NCBI GenBank assembly: GCA_964348015.1
Contig: CAYGBC010000050.1
Location: 248,001 to 312,000, forward strand
Length of the DNA: 64,000 nucleotides
Reading direction: 5' to 3'
Source: SOIA01 sp964348015
GTDB lineage: Bacteria > Acidobacteriota > Aminicenantia > Aminicenantales > Aminicenantaceae
The notes beneath the pieces are model-generated. The model was not told the origin of the DNA. It did no database searches and saw only the letters and a list, made by a program, of their open reading frames with translations. Below, in pieces: positions 15,386-24,769 of this stretch. Position 1 is the first letter of the stretch. Each line of letters begins with the position of its first letter. Made by a program: the position numbers and the translations under genes.

Positions 15386-16711
15386 CTATACGGCTTCGCC
15401 GATGAGGCTGTAAGGGCCGCAGGACGTGATGTGGACATTCACAAACCGGCCAGTGAAGTCTTCTGAAGCTTGGAAATTGACCACCTGATAGCCTTGATTC
15501 CGCCCGCTGGAGACCTGGGGATCTTTTTTGCTCCTGCCGAGACAGAGGACTTTCATGGTTTTTCCGATCAATGATGTGTTGAATTCAACCTGAATATTTT
15601 TCTGGAGTGTCTGCACCTGGATAAGCCTTTTTTTCTTTTCATCGAACAGAACGCTGTCTTTTTGGTTTGATGCGGCCGTTTGGGGGCGAGGGGAGTAGTG
15701 AAACGAGAATATGTTGGTGAACCGGACGTCATCCAGAACGCTCAGTGTTTCCTGGAATTCTTTCTCTGTTTCACCGGGATAGCCGACAATGATATCTGTG
15801 CTCAGGCTGATATCCGGCATCAAGCGGCGCAGCATGCGGATTATCTCGAGGTATTCTTCTCTCGAGTAGCCTCTGTTCATGCGTTTCAGGACGCTTGACG
15901 AGCCAGACTGGATGGGGAGGTGAAGCTGACGGCATACTTTATCTGAGCCGGCCATTGTCTCCGCGATATCTCGACTGAAATTCTTCGGGTGGGACGTGAT
16001 AAACCGGATCCATTCGATCCCATCCACTTGATCCACCTCTTCCAGCAGTATGGAAAAACTCTTTCCACTTTCAGGATCACAGTAGGAATTCACATTCTGA
16101 CCCAGAAGCTGGATTTCTTTATAGCCTTTCCGGGCCAAATCCCGGACTTCCTGGAGAATGGCCTTCATAGGTCTGAATTTCTCTCTTCCTCGAGTGTAGG
16201 GAACAATGCAGTAGGAGCAGAAGTTGTTGCAGCCTTCCATTATAGTCACGTAGGCGCTGACCCTGGATTCCCGGAAGATTTGTTCAAACGGAAAATCTTG
16301 GAAAATCTGGCTCCAGCTTGTGGAGATGATCTTTTCCTCGCGATTGCTGCGCACGATCTCGGAAAGAGCGCTGTAATTATCCGGCCCTATGATGAAATCC
16401 ACAAACGGTTTTCGTTCCAGGATCTCTGATTTGTAGAGCTGCGCCACGCATCCCACAACTCCGACAGTCACGTTTTTTCTTTTTTTGATCGAGGCCAACC
16501 GGCCCAAATAGGAGTAAAGCTTTTCTTCTGATTTTTTTCGGACGGCACAAGTGTTGATGATGATCAGGTCGCTCTTTTCCAGAGAAGTGGACGGTTTCGC
16601 GCCCTCAGAGGTCAAGATGCCAGCAATGCGCTCTGAGTCATTCACATTCATCTGGCACCCAAACGTGCGGATGTGAAATTTCATGTTTCTCAAGTCACCC
16701 GTTTTTTTCAT
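15386..16711 (-). CDS. miaB: tRNA-2-methylthio-N6-dimethylallyladenosine synthase
   Basis: A 441-residue radical-SAM methylthiotransferase that adds the 2-methylthio group to i6A37 of tRNAs. The UPF0004 domain has its three cluster cysteines (Cys19 in FGCQMN, Cys54 in NTCAVR, Cys88 in VGCVAQ). The radical-SAM motif CNNFCSYC is at residues 161-168, and a C-terminal TRAM domain follows. The FGCQMN opening favours MiaB over MtaB or RimO. The ATG at 16711 has AGGAAAA upstream; a second ATG 9 codons later begins at the conserved region. It is transcribed alone. Confidence 0.94.
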   Translation of the reverse strand: MKKTGDLRNMKFHIRTFGCQMNVNDSERIAGILTSEGAKPSTSLEKSDLIIINTCAVRKKSEEKLYSYLGRLASIKKRKNVTVGVVGCVAQLYKSEILERKPFVDFIIGPDNYSALSEIVRSNREEKIISTSWSQIFQDFPFEQIFRESRVSAYVTIMEGCNNFCSYCIVPYTRGREKFRPMKAILQEVRDLARKGYKEIQLLGQNVNSYCDPESGKSFSILLEEVDQVDGIEWIRFITSHPKNFSRDIAETMAGSDKVCRQLHLPIQSGSSSVLKRMNRGYSREEYLEIIRMLRRLMPDISLSTDIIVGYPGETEKEFQETLSVLDDVRFTNIFSFHYSPRPQTAASNQKDSVLFDEKKKRLIQVQTLQKNIQVEFNTSLIGKTMKVLCLGRSKKDPQVSSGRNQGYQVVNFQASEDFTGRFVNVHITSCGPYSLIGEAV

Positions 16712-16871
16712 CGTGTTTTCCTGCGTGCACTCTTAGACACATAACTATATTACAATCTTTGCACCATGAAAAGGAGGTTGAGAATCAGATTAAGCAAAAT
16801 GGGGATGTCTTTCCCGAGGAATGTTTAAAGATTCTTAACACCGGAAATGGGTTTCTCCGGGAAGGAACAGA

Positions 16872-17306
16872 TCATAAAATATCTTTAATGATTTTGGCTG
16901 CACTCTGGACAAATTCCGGGCAGATTGTATCGAAAAGCTTTTTTTCTTCTGAGATCTTCATGCCCTCAGGGGTGCTGATGTCGTACCCCAAGAGCTCCCT
17001 GCATATAACCGAGCCATTCTGTATCTTGAATAGGGACATGAATTCTTTTGCCAATTCATACGTTTTTTCCTTGGCCTCTTGGTCTTCGGATTTGATCTTC
17101 CCGTGTTTGAGTCCGATCACCATCAGTGCTCCGCTCACGGCCCCACACATTTGGCCTGTTCGGGCGATCCCGCCGCCGAAGGCCTGGGCGATCTTGAGCG
17201 CCTTTTTGCGTCTCAGCCCGAACCTCTTCGAGAAGCTCGAAAGTATAGCTTGAGAGCAGTTGAATCCCTCCTGAAAACAAGACACGGCGTGTTCGATCTG
17301 ATTCAT
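16872..17306 (-). CDS. C_GCAxxG_C_C family redox/metal protein
   Basis: A 144-residue protein of the C_GCAxxG_C_C family, small proteins with conserved cysteines thought to bind a redox cofactor or metal. Visible cysteines are Cys17 (GFNCSQA), Cys54 (MCGAVSGAL, the GCAxxG-like core), Cys102 (VICRELLG) and Cys129 (ICPEFV). The start is the ATG at 17304-17306, with a strong GAGGAGA site upstream; the frame remains open to 17432 but that would overlap recN and adds a basic, non-family stretch. It is the last gene of the eight-gene envelope/recN operon. Confidence 0.8.
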   Translation of the reverse strand: MNQIEHAVSCFQEGFNCSQAILSSFSKRFGLRRKKALKIAQAFGGGIARTGQMCGAVSGALMVIGLKHGKIKSEDQEAKEKTYELAKEFMSLFKIQNGSVICRELLGYDISTPEGMKISEEKKLFDTICPEFVQSAAKIIKDIL

Positions 17307-17428
17307 GATGCATCTCCTCTCATCTCTGAATGAGTCTGAAAAAAACCGAATGGTTATCTCTTGATCAGCCTTTCTTTCAAAAACATGCCTTTTTTGCCTG
17401 AACAGTGTTATATAGGAACGGTTAAAGA

Positions 17429-19117
17429 TCACGCGGGGCTCTTGTCAAGGTTGTGGCCGAGCATTTCTCGGGCATTCTTGAGAGTTGTCTCGGTGATCCG
17501 GGTTCCTGAGAGGAGCCGGGCGATTTCTGTCACTCTCTCTTCGAAGGAGAGCTTTTTAACAGATGTGAACGTGCGTTCCTTATCGATTTTCTTGTCTATC
17601 TTGTAGTGATGAGTGGCAAATGAGGCAATCTGGGGAAGGTGAGTGATGCAAATGACCTGATGTGTCCGGGACAATTGTCTAAGTTTCTGAGCGACAAATT
17701 CAGCCGTTTTTCCCCCGATGCCGGAATCGATCTCGTCGAAGATCATGGTTTTGAATGTATCGGTCTCTTCGCTGATGGTTTTGAGGGCAAGCATGACTCT
17801 GGACAGCTCTCCTCCTGAAGCCACCTTTCGCAAGGGCCGCAGATCCTCTCCGGGGTTGGGGCTTATCAGGAATTCCACTTCTTCCGTTCCGCTCTCTTTC
17901 ACGCTCTCGACGGATTCGGGATTGGGCGGAGTGGTTTCGACATTTATCTTGAACCGGGCTTTTTTCATCCCCAAGAGGCTGATTTCTTTCTCAACCTCTT
18001 TCTCGAGTTTCACGGCATTCTTTTTTCTTATGCCAGAGAGTTTTTCTGCATCGGATTTGTATGCATTGAAAATTTTCTGGATTTCTTTATCCAAATCTTC
18101 CAACTTCTCCTGGCTTGTGCTGAGATCTTCGTACTCCTGCTTCGCTGTTTCCAGGTGAGACAGGATCTCTTCGACAGTGCGTCCGTATTTTCTTTTGAGC
18201 TTCTCGATCAGGCTCAATCGTTCTTCAAGTTCTTCTAATCTTTCTGGGGCGGCCTCCTGCTTCTGTTGGAACTTGAGAAGGAAATCGGAAAACTCTTGGA
18301 TGGTGATCGAAAACTGATTGATGGCGTCCTCTGCCTCTTTGAATGTTTTATCGAAGTCCACGAGGTGGTGGACAGTATTCTGGAGCTGCGCGAGGAGCGA
18401 AGATATGGAATCTTCCTGGCTGTAGGAGATGTTGAGAGCGCTTTCCACAAGCGAGCCGATCTTTTCTGCATTTTTAAGGATATTCCGCATGTTTCGGAGT
18501 TCTTCCTCCTCTCCGGTTTTGAGCTGGGCACTTTCAATCTCTTTGATCTGGAATTGCAGGAAATCGAGACGCTGTTCTCTTTCTTTTTGTTTCTCTTCGA
18601 GGGCTGTTTTTTCTTTGAGGATTTTTCTCAGTTCTCGAGCCAGACGGGAAACATCTTTTTTCAGCGCAGAGGCCCCGGAAAAATTATCGAGATAATTGAG
18701 CTGATATTCGAGGTTGAGGAGGAAGACATGGTCGTTCTGACCGTAAATGTCGACAAGCTTGACTCCCATTTCCTTGAGCTTTCGGCTGGGAACAAGAACG
18801 CCGTTAACGTAGGCCTTTCCCGCTCCCTTGGCGCGGACCTTTCTTTGCACGAACATTTCTTCTTCTTGTTCGGCAAAAAATTCTTTATAGTCCTCAATGG
18901 CGTGATGCAAAGGGAAAATGACTTCAACGGATGTCTCCTTTTTCCCCGTGCGGATCTTATCTGGAGAGCTTTTCTCTCCGAGGACGAGTCTGATTCCGTC
19001 TATGATGATGGATTTTCCGGCTCCCGTCTCTCCCGTGAGGATAGTGAATCCGTCCTGCAGAGGGAGTTCAACCTCTTCAATCGTGGCGAGATTTTTTATA
19101 TGGAGAGATCTTATCAT
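17429..19117 (-). CDS. recN: DNA repair protein RecN
   Basis: A 562-residue SMC-like ATPase of double-strand-break repair. The Walker A motif GETGAGKS is at residues 29-36. The long central coiled coil spans about residues 150-370. The C-terminal head has GGELSRVMLALK and FDEIDSGIGGKTAE, the ABC signature and Walker B. The ATG overlaps the stop of the upstream subtilase gene (ATGA), so translation is coupled. Its presence in an envelope operon is unusual. Confidence 0.95.
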   Translation of the reverse strand: MIRSLHIKNLATIEEVELPLQDGFTILTGETGAGKSIIIDGIRLVLGEKSSPDKIRTGKKETSVEVIFPLHHAIEDYKEFFAEQEEEMFVQRKVRAKGAGKAYVNGVLVPSRKLKEMGVKLVDIYGQNDHVFLLNLEYQLNYLDNFSGASALKKDVSRLARELRKILKEKTALEEKQKEREQRLDFLQFQIKEIESAQLKTGEEEELRNMRNILKNAEKIGSLVESALNISYSQEDSISSLLAQLQNTVHHLVDFDKTFKEAEDAINQFSITIQEFSDFLLKFQQKQEAAPERLEELEERLSLIEKLKRKYGRTVEEILSHLETAKQEYEDLSTSQEKLEDLDKEIQKIFNAYKSDAEKLSGIRKKNAVKLEKEVEKEISLLGMKKARFKINVETTPPNPESVESVKESGTEEVEFLISPNPGEDLRPLRKVASGGELSRVMLALKTISEETDTFKTMIFDEIDSGIGGKTAEFVAQKLRQLSRTHQVICITHLPQIASFATHHYKIDKKIDKERTFTSVKKLSFEERVTEIARLLSGTRITETTLKNAREMLGHNLDKSPA

Positions 19118-20487
19118 TTGTGTGGGTTCAACGCAGAAAGAATGATCGGCACCAGAGCCCGTTCCATATTGATCCGGCCGTATCCAAGATTATTATCTCT
19201 TCCTTCAAGAGTTGCGGAATTCACATCATCCGCGGTGTAGCGGATGATATTCATGATATCTTCGGCAGAAAGTTCGGGTTTTATACTCCTGATGAGAGCT
19301 GCTAGGCCAGCCACATGAGGAGTGGAGAATGAAGTTCCCGATGCCCAGCTGTAAGGAAGGAATGGTGGAGTTGTGAGAGAAGTGGGATAGAGACTCAGTA
19401 CCCAATCCCCAGGGGCGGCGACATCGATTTCAGGCCCAAAATTGGATTCCCAGGGCAGTGGATCAGTGGCGGTATTTGCAAAAGTGACTCTTTCGTCGCT
19501 TGAATTCGTCGCAGCCACAGCCATGCATTCAGGGTAAGCCGCAGGGAAGTACGTCGCGACTCCGTCGTTTCCGGCGGCGGCCACCACGACAATGCCGTTA
19601 TTGTAAGCGGTGCGTATCGCGTCTTGTTCAGATTGGGCTGCCCCGACTCCACCCAGGCTGAGGTTGATGACGTCAGCACCATTGAGAAGGGCCCAGTTGA
19701 TCCCGTCAATTTCTGTGGACACATCGGTCACGCCGGTATTGTCCAAGATTTTGATAGGTAAAATTCTGCAGTTCCATGCGACTCCGGCGATGCCTTCTCC
19801 GTTATTGGTCTCCGCGGCCGCAACTCCGGCGACGAGCGTTCCATGCCCGTGGTCATCAATCGGGTCAGGATCATCGTTGATAAAATCGTATCCGTTCGAA
19901 AGAAGCTTGTCATCAAGGTCAGGATGGTCAAAGTCCGCCCCAGTGTCGAGAACGGCAATGATTACGGTCTCATCCCCCCGTGTCTCAACCCAGCCTTCCC
20001 TGGCCTTGATATCTGCATTCGCTGTTCCGTCTTGAGGGCTGCTCGGAGGCCCGAATTGCCCACCAGGATTGTAGAGGGCATACTGACGATTGAAATACTC
20101 ATCATTCGGAGTCACTTGAGCAAGTCGCCTGATATAGTTCGGCTCTGCGTACTCCACATCAGGATTTAGCTCGAGAAGATAGAGCATCTCCTCTACGGAG
20201 AGGTCTTCGGGGATCTGGAGATGATAGATGTCAAGGGCTGATATCTTTTTCAGTGTTGTGGATCGATACGAGACGATTGCCGCCTCTCTCCGTTCTTCTG
20301 TGACCGATGATTTAAACTTGACGAGCACTTGGCTGGAGACATACTGCACTCCCCCGGAGCTGTAGGCGTTCACCTGGTTGACGAGTATGAGGTCTTTTTG
20401 ATCGAAAGACGAATCCTGGCTTGTCTGGCACGCAGAAAGAAAGAAAGAGACAAGAATAAATCCCCATACGAATTTTTTTCCCTTCAT
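19114..20487 (-). CDS. Lipoprotein subtilisin-like serine protease (S8)
   Basis: A 457-residue secreted subtilase. Residues 1-20 form a lipoprotein signal (FFLSAC, lipidated Cys20). A fervidolysin-like propeptide (about 48-120) ends NPDVEYAEPNY. The catalytic triad is complete: Asp181 (AVLDTGAD), His215 (GHGTLVAG) and Ser386 (GTSFSTPHVAG), with the oxyanion Asn307 in AAGND. The ATG at 20485-20487 has a GGAGGCG site upstream; the longer frame upstream is basic and not signal-like. It sits between a barrel gene and recN, overlapping recN by 4 bases. It is probably a membrane-tethered protease acting in the periplasm or at the surface. Confidence 0.93.
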   Translation of the reverse strand: MKGKKFVWGFILVSFFLSACQTSQDSSFDQKDLILVNQVNAYSSGGVQYVSSQVLVKFKSSVTEERREAAIVSYRSTTLKKISALDIYHLQIPEDLSVEEMLYLLELNPDVEYAEPNYIRRLAQVTPNDEYFNRQYALYNPGGQFGPPSSPQDGTANADIKAREGWVETRGDETVIIAVLDTGADFDHPDLDDKLLSNGYDFINDDPDPIDDHGHGTLVAGVAAAETNNGEGIAGVAWNCRILPIKILDNTGVTDVSTEIDGINWALLNGADVINLSLGGVGAAQSEQDAIRTAYNNGIVVVAAAGNDGVATYFPAAYPECMAVAATNSSDERVTFANTATDPLPWESNFGPEIDVAAPGDWVLSLYPTSLTTPPFLPYSWASGTSFSTPHVAGLAALIRSIKPELSAEDIMNIIRYTADDVNSATLEGRDNNLGYGRINMERALVPIILSALNPHK

Positions 20488-20503
20488 GATCGCCTCCGTG
20501 CGA

Positions 20504-21298
20504 TTAATCGAGTGTATACATGGCTTTGACCAGTATGCCAAAATCCGTTCCCTCCTTATAGGGCATAAAACTGGCTTCGGATTTGAAGCTGATGGATTCC
20601 GTGAGCTTGAAGGTGAATCCGAGTGACACGCAGAATGAACTCTCTCCGGATATCTTCTGCTCTTCTCTGCCTGTGAGGTCCTGAATGATTTCATCCATGT
20701 TGAATTTTCCCCAGAGTTTGTTGAAGTTCAGGTTGATGTAGGGGAAGAAAGTTTCATATCCTGTATAGGTGAAAATCAGCCCTACGGGAACTCTCATCCA
20801 TTTGGGCCTTCCTTCAACAGTCCCCTCCACTGCCAAGTCCGGGATTTCCCATTCTTGCTTAGAGCCGTAGTTGTAATAGAACTGGCCGAAAGCGTCCACT
20901 CTTAAGCTTTCTGAATGGACGAGTAATTTTCTGACCTCTGCACCCAGAATGAACCCTTTGAGATAGTCCTCAGGAACTTGGACAGATACAGGAAGCTCTC
21001 TGAAAGCGAGTCCCTCATAGTCAGAAGAGGAAAAGCCGATAACGGCTCTCAGGTAGAGTCCCCTCCGGAGTTCCGTTTCTATATCCAGAGTCAAGAAAAA
21101 GGATTTGAGCTTGGATGTATACTCATCATCCCAGCCTATGGTTCGTGAGAAATATTCGAATCCCAAACCGGGGCTGATGGACTCCGCGTTAAACAATCTG
21201 TGTTCCTGTTCTTGCGGTTCCAGTTCTTGTGCCGAGAGGAAACAGGTGAGAATCATCACCAATGTAGCAGATAAAAGGAAAATTTCAATTTTTTTCAT
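20504..21298 (-). CDS. Predicted outer-membrane beta-barrel protein
   Basis: A 264-residue protein with a Sec signal (MKKIEIFLLSATLVMILTCFLSA). It then shows alternating aromatic/polar strands typical of an 8-12-stranded barrel: FEYFSRTIGW, FFLTLDIETELRRGLYLRAVIGFSS, FGQFYYNYGS, GLIFTYTGYETFFPYINLNFNKLWG, FCVSLGFTFKL. It ends in AMYTLD, weakly like an outer-membrane C-terminal strand. The start is the ATG at 21296-21298 with GGGAG upstream; it overlaps bamD by 14 bases. Function unknown: perhaps a porin-like or structural barrel, placed directly after a Bam component. Confidence 0.75.
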   Translation of the reverse strand: MKKIEIFLLSATLVMILTCFLSAQELEPQEQEHRLFNAESISPGLGFEYFSRTIGWDDEYTSKLKSFFLTLDIETELRRGLYLRAVIGFSSSDYEGLAFRELPVSVQVPEDYLKGFILGAEVRKLLVHSESLRVDAFGQFYYNYGSKQEWEIPDLAVEGTVEGRPKWMRVPVGLIFTYTGYETFFPYINLNFNKLWGKFNMDEIIQDLTGREEQKISGESSFCVSLGFTFKLTESISFKSEASFMPYKEGTDFGILVKAMYTLD

Positions 21299-22160
21299 GG
21301 AAAGCTCCCGCACTTTGGCGATCCCCGTTCTTTTTTGGAGGGGCCTTTTTTTCGGCTTCTTTGATCTTCTTTTCAATTTCCTCAAGTTTCTTCTTGGCTT
21401 TTTTCGCGAATTTACTTTGGGGGTAGTCAGTGATCAACTTAGTGAAAAAGGAAGAACTCTGAGAGTAATTTTTTCCCTTGTAAAAAGACGCTCCAAGATA
21501 ATAATACACTCGTTCCAATCCGGAGTAATTGGGATAGGCTGTCAGGATTTCCCTCAACCGGATGATGGCGGCCCTGTAGCTTCCGACTTTGTAATAATGA
21601 AGCCCTATCTGAAAAGCGTGTTCGGCCAGTTTGTCTTCGCAGTCCAAGATTTTTTCCTGAGCCTCCTTGGCTTCTTCACTTGTCGGGTAATTCGTCAGCA
21701 CCTTCTTGAACTCTTCGAGGGCCTGTTGTGTTTTTGTCTGGTCTCTTCCGGGGCTGTAGATTTTTTTGTAGTACGTCATGGCGATTTGGAATTGAGCATA
21801 GGGCGCCGAAGGACTGAACGGAAAGAGATTAATGAACTCCCTGTATTCAGACGCGGCCAGAATCATATTGGCCTCATCCCTCTTTCGGAAATAAGAATCC
21901 GCGATAGCGAGTTTAGACTGTTGGGCATAAAAACTCTGTGGGAACGAGTCGATCACCTGCCTAAAATAAAGGCGGGCTCTCTCCGGGTCTTTTTTCAGGT
22001 ATTTTTCTCCTTCTCTGAACATGGTTTCAGCCGAGTTGGCCAGTTCCGGAGATATTTCTGCTTTTTTTCCTCGGCATCCTGAAACCAGCAGAATACAGAA
22101 CAGAGAAATCAGGAAGGCGCATATGATTGTATTCCATGAGCTTTTTCGTATTCCACGCAT
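21285..22160 (-). CDS. bamD: Outer-membrane assembly lipoprotein BamD-like
   Basis: A 291-residue lipoprotein with five TPR-like repeats, the YfiO/BamD architecture. The signal peptide ends LLVSGC (lipidated Cys). Repeats include SAETMFREGEKYLKKDPERARLYFRQVIDSFP, LAASEYREFINLFPFSPSAPYAQFQIA and AFQIGLHYYKVGSYRAAIIRLREILTAYPNY. It ends in a Lys/Glu-rich tail. BamD docks onto BamA to fold barrel proteins; bamA is not in the window. A tol-pal YbgF-like role is a less likely alternative. It follows the sugar-epimerase gene by 15 bases. Confidence 0.85.
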   Translation of the reverse strand: MRGIRKSSWNTIICAFLISLFCILLVSGCRGKKAEISPELANSAETMFREGEKYLKKDPERARLYFRQVIDSFPQSFYAQQSKLAIADSYFRKRDEANMILAASEYREFINLFPFSPSAPYAQFQIAMTYYKKIYSPGRDQTKTQQALEEFKKVLTNYPTSEEAKEAQEKILDCEDKLAEHAFQIGLHYYKVGSYRAAIIRLREILTAYPNYSGLERVYYYLGASFYKGKNYSQSSSFFTKLITDYPQSKFAKKAKKKLEEIEKKIKEAEKKAPPKKNGDRQSAGAFHEKN

Positions 22161-22175
22161 TTTCTCTCTCCAGCT

Positions 22176-23120
22176 TTAAGGATAATACAGATGCTGAATC
22201 CAAGTCCACTCTTCCTTAAGTCCCTCCTGAAGCTGAATCCGGGGCGAATAATCCAGATCTCTCTGGGCTTTCTCAATCTGGGCAAAGGTATGGAGAACAT
22301 CTCCTTTCTGCTTGTTTCGATGCCTCACCTTGATCTTTTTTCCGCAGATCTCTTCAATGACGGGGAAGATGTCATTCAGTTTATTGCGGTTTCCGCCTCC
22401 AATATTGTAGATCTCTCCTGCGCGCCCTTTCTCTAAAGATCCCAGGTTAGCGTCTATGATGTCATCAATATAAGTGAAGTCACGGGTTTGATTCCCGTCA
22501 CCAAAGATCGAGATCTCCTTGTTTTCAGCAATGGATTTAAAGAATTTGTGAAAGGCCATATCCGGACGTTGCCCCGGTCCGTACACGGTGAAAAACCGAA
22601 GAGAAACGGCCGGAATCCCGTAATTTTTATGATAGAGCATGCAGAGATGCTCGCCGGCGAGTTTGGTCACTCCATAAGGGGAGAAAGGGAAAAGAGGGCT
22701 CGTTTCTGACATCGGAAGCTCTGGGCAGGATCCGTAAACAGATGAAGAGGAGGCATAGATGAATTTTTTTATGCGTGAATCTCGGGAAGCCTCCAGTAAT
22801 TTTTGCGTGGCTTCGATATTGTTCCTGGAATACACAGAAAAATTTTCCCCCCAGCTCGCCCGAACTCCGGCTTGAGCGGCATGATGGAAAACACACTCTA
22901 TACCTGCCAACGTATTCTTCAACTCCAGTTCATTCAGGTCCTTTTCTAGGAATTTAAATTTCTTTTCTTTTTTCAGAGGTTCGAAATTTTTTTCCTTCAT
23001 CCACCTGGGGTAATAATCGGTGAACGAATCAATGCCCACGACATCATGTCCGTTTCTGAGCAGCTTCTGGCACAGGTGAGAACCGATGAATCCTGCGGCT
23101 CCGGTAACGAGGCAGTTCAT
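22176..23120 (-). CDS. NAD-dependent nucleotide-sugar epimerase
   Basis: A 314-residue extended short-chain dehydrogenase of the UDP-glucose/UDP-glucuronate 4-epimerase group. The NAD motif GAAGFIGSHLC is at residues 7-17. The Ser-Tyr-Lys active site is SSSSVYG followed by YGVTK. RFFTVYGPGQRPDMAFHKF is the substrate-binding segment that favours a UDP-glucuronate epimerase (CapI/Gae-like). It would supply sugars for lipopolysaccharide or capsule. The ATG overlaps the stop of rpe by 4 bases (ATGA). Confidence 0.85.
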   Translation of the reverse strand: MNCLVTGAAGFIGSHLCQKLLRNGHDVVGIDSFTDYYPRWMKEKNFEPLKKEKKFKFLEKDLNELELKNTLAGIECVFHHAAQAGVRASWGENFSVYSRNNIEATQKLLEASRDSRIKKFIYASSSSVYGSCPELPMSETSPLFPFSPYGVTKLAGEHLCMLYHKNYGIPAVSLRFFTVYGPGQRPDMAFHKFFKSIAENKEISIFGDGNQTRDFTYIDDIIDANLGSLEKGRAGEIYNIGGGNRNKLNDIFPVIEEICGKKIKVRHRNKQKGDVLHTFAQIEKAQRDLDYSPRIQLQEGLKEEWTWIQHLYYP

Positions 23121-23785
23121 GGCACTCCGGTTTCTTCTGCGAGCTTCTTCATTTTTGTGATGGCTTCCCCCGGATTTTTTTCGCCAAAAACTGCAGAGCC
23201 AGCGACCAAAATATCAGCGCCATCCTTGATGAGCTCTTCCATGTTGGTCAGAGAAACTCCTCCGTCGATCTGAATAAGGATTTCACGCTTTTGCTCGCGT
23301 ATCCAGTCTCTGAGTTGAGAAATCTTGGAGTGGCAGGATGGGATGAATTCCTGGCCTCCCCAACCCGGATTTACAGTCATCAGAAGAACAAAATCAAGTG
23401 CTTCGAGAATTTCATTCATCAGAGAGAGGGGAGTGGCGGGATTCAATGCCAGCCCCGCTTTTTTATCGTGTTCTTTGATCAGAGTGATGTCTTTGTGGAG
23501 ATGAACAGAAGCTTCGGCATGAATAGAGATCCAATCGGCCCCGGCTTTTGCAAAGAGCGGGATGAACATGCGGGGATTGTCAACCATCAAGTGAACATCA
23601 AGGGGTAACGAGGTTTTTTCCCTGAGCGAGGCGACCAGCTGAGGTCCAAACGTGAGGTTGGGGACGAAGTGCCCATCCATCACATCTACATGGATCACAT
23701 CCGCACCGGAATCTTCGGCAATCTTCACTGCATCTGAGATCATTGAAAAATCCGCCGAAAGAATGGACGGGGCAATTTGAATCAT
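23117..23785 (-). CDS. rpe: Ribulose-phosphate 3-epimerase
   Basis: A 222-residue TIM-barrel enzyme that interconverts ribulose-5-phosphate and xylulose-5-phosphate. The signatures are complete: IAPSILSADF, VIHVDVMDGHFVPNLTFGP, HLMVDNP, VNPGWGGQEF and IQIDGGVSLTNM, which carry the metal-binding His/Asp residues. The ATG shares one base with the stop codon of the upstream PASTA gene (TAATG). This pair, PASTA then rpe, is a common order in several phyla. Confidence 0.95.
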   Translation of the reverse strand: MIQIAPSILSADFSMISDAVKIAEDSGADVIHVDVMDGHFVPNLTFGPQLVASLREKTSLPLDVHLMVDNPRMFIPLFAKAGADWISIHAEASVHLHKDITLIKEHDKKAGLALNPATPLSLMNEILEALDFVLLMTVNPGWGGQEFIPSCHSKISQLRDWIREQKREILIQIDGGVSLTNMEELIKDGADILVAGSAVFGEKNPGEAITKMKKLAEETGVP

Positions 23786-24501
23786 TATTTGCTGACCTCT
23801 AAGGTAATCGGGTAGTTTTTCTGGATCATATAGCCATGTCGAGGATGCTGTTTGATGATGATTCCGGAGCTGAGTCCAGGATAATATGTGTTGCGGACGT
23901 CTTCGACCTTGAAATTCAATTCCTCAAGCCAGGGAATGACGTCTTCGGATTTTTTTCCGATCAAGTCAGGCATGAGGTACTTTTCTTCCCATTCTCCTTC
24001 ACTGACTAAAAGGCTCACAGGCGTTCCTCTTCCGACCTCCGTCTGAGGAGGAGGATACTGGCCCATGATTCTTCCAGCAGCATATTTGGGATTATGGACA
24101 TGAGAGATTTTTCCGCGGACAATCCCTGCATCCCTGAGAAGCGGTCCGATATTCTGAAAATTCTCACCTCTCACTTGAGGGATCATGACTTTTTCTTTCC
24201 CTGCACTCATTATGACTTTCACGACACTGTTGATCTTGATTTTGGATCCCTCGGAGGGGTCATGAAAGATGATCCGGCCGCGCTCATAACGGGTATCGAA
24301 CTGAACTCCCTGTTGCAAAATACCCAAACGTCTTCTGGCAAGAGCGTTTTTGGCTTCATCGAAAGTTTTCCCGATGAGATTCGGGATGGTGACCATTTCT
24401 CCTTTAAACACAGCCCTGTAAGTGAGAATGGCGCTCGAGAAAAAGATGATGAGAAAGATGAGGGAATAGAGAAGGAAGTGGTAAGTTTTGGTCGATATCA
24501 T
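23785..24501 (-). CDS. Membrane-anchored triple-PASTA protein
   Basis: A 238-residue protein with one N-terminal transmembrane helix (about residues 9-30) and three PASTA units: TIPNLIGKTFDEAKNALARRRLG, IPQVRGENFQNIGPLLRDAG and MPDLIGKKSEDVIPWLEELNF, each followed by the PxxG/xV strand. PASTA domains usually bind peptidoglycan or muropeptides on PknB-type kinases or PBPs. Neither a kinase nor a penicillin-binding domain is attached here. It is the first gene of the minus-strand operon running to 16872. An AT-rich stretch upstream (24505-24550) could hold its promoter, but I could not define it well. Confidence 0.85.
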   Translation of the reverse strand: MISTKTYHFLLYSLIFLIIFFSSAILTYRAVFKGEMVTIPNLIGKTFDEAKNALARRRLGILQQGVQFDTRYERGRIIFHDPSEGSKIKINSVVKVIMSAGKEKVMIPQVRGENFQNIGPLLRDAGIVRGKISHVHNPKYAAGRIMGQYPPPQTEVGRGTPVSLLVSEGEWEEKYLMPDLIGKKSEDVIPWLEELNFKVEDVRNTYYPGLSSGIIIKQHPRHGYMIQKNYPITLEVSK

Positions 24502-24713
24502 GATTCGAATGCAAATTTAAAATAAGAATTATCTATACCATAGATTTATAACCAAGTAAACGGTGAAAAAGTTTCCGCACGCTCAGGGGCCAGAGTCTTC
24601 ATTTTGTGAAGTGAGGCCTTGTCAAAATCGATACTGTGTGATCCGAGTGGGGAACCGAATCTTAAAGTTCTGTAGCTTTTTTAAAACTTTGGACCCTCCG
24701 CCTCAAAAAAGAT

Positions 24714-24742
24714 TTGCTGCGGGAATGTTTATTTTCTATAAT
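24714..24742 (+). promoter_or_regulatory. Putative promoter of the threonine aldolase gene
   Basis: -35 TTGCTG (24714-24719), 17-base spacer, perfect -10 TATAAT (24737-24742). Transcription would start about 20 bases before the ATG at 24770. This excludes a longer N-terminus beginning at 24563. Confidence 0.6.
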
Positions 24743-24769
24743 GAGCCCTCGGTAAAAGGAGAACACGCC

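Noticed and set aside
18266..19240. A 324-codon open frame opposite recN
   Set aside because: Antisense shadow of RecN's coiled coil; composition is an artefact of Glu/Lys codons read backwards.
20488..20694. A 69-codon N-terminal extension of the subtilase
   Set aside because: The extension is basic and lacks signal features, while the internal ATG has a strong ribosome-binding site and begins a perfect lipoprotein signal.
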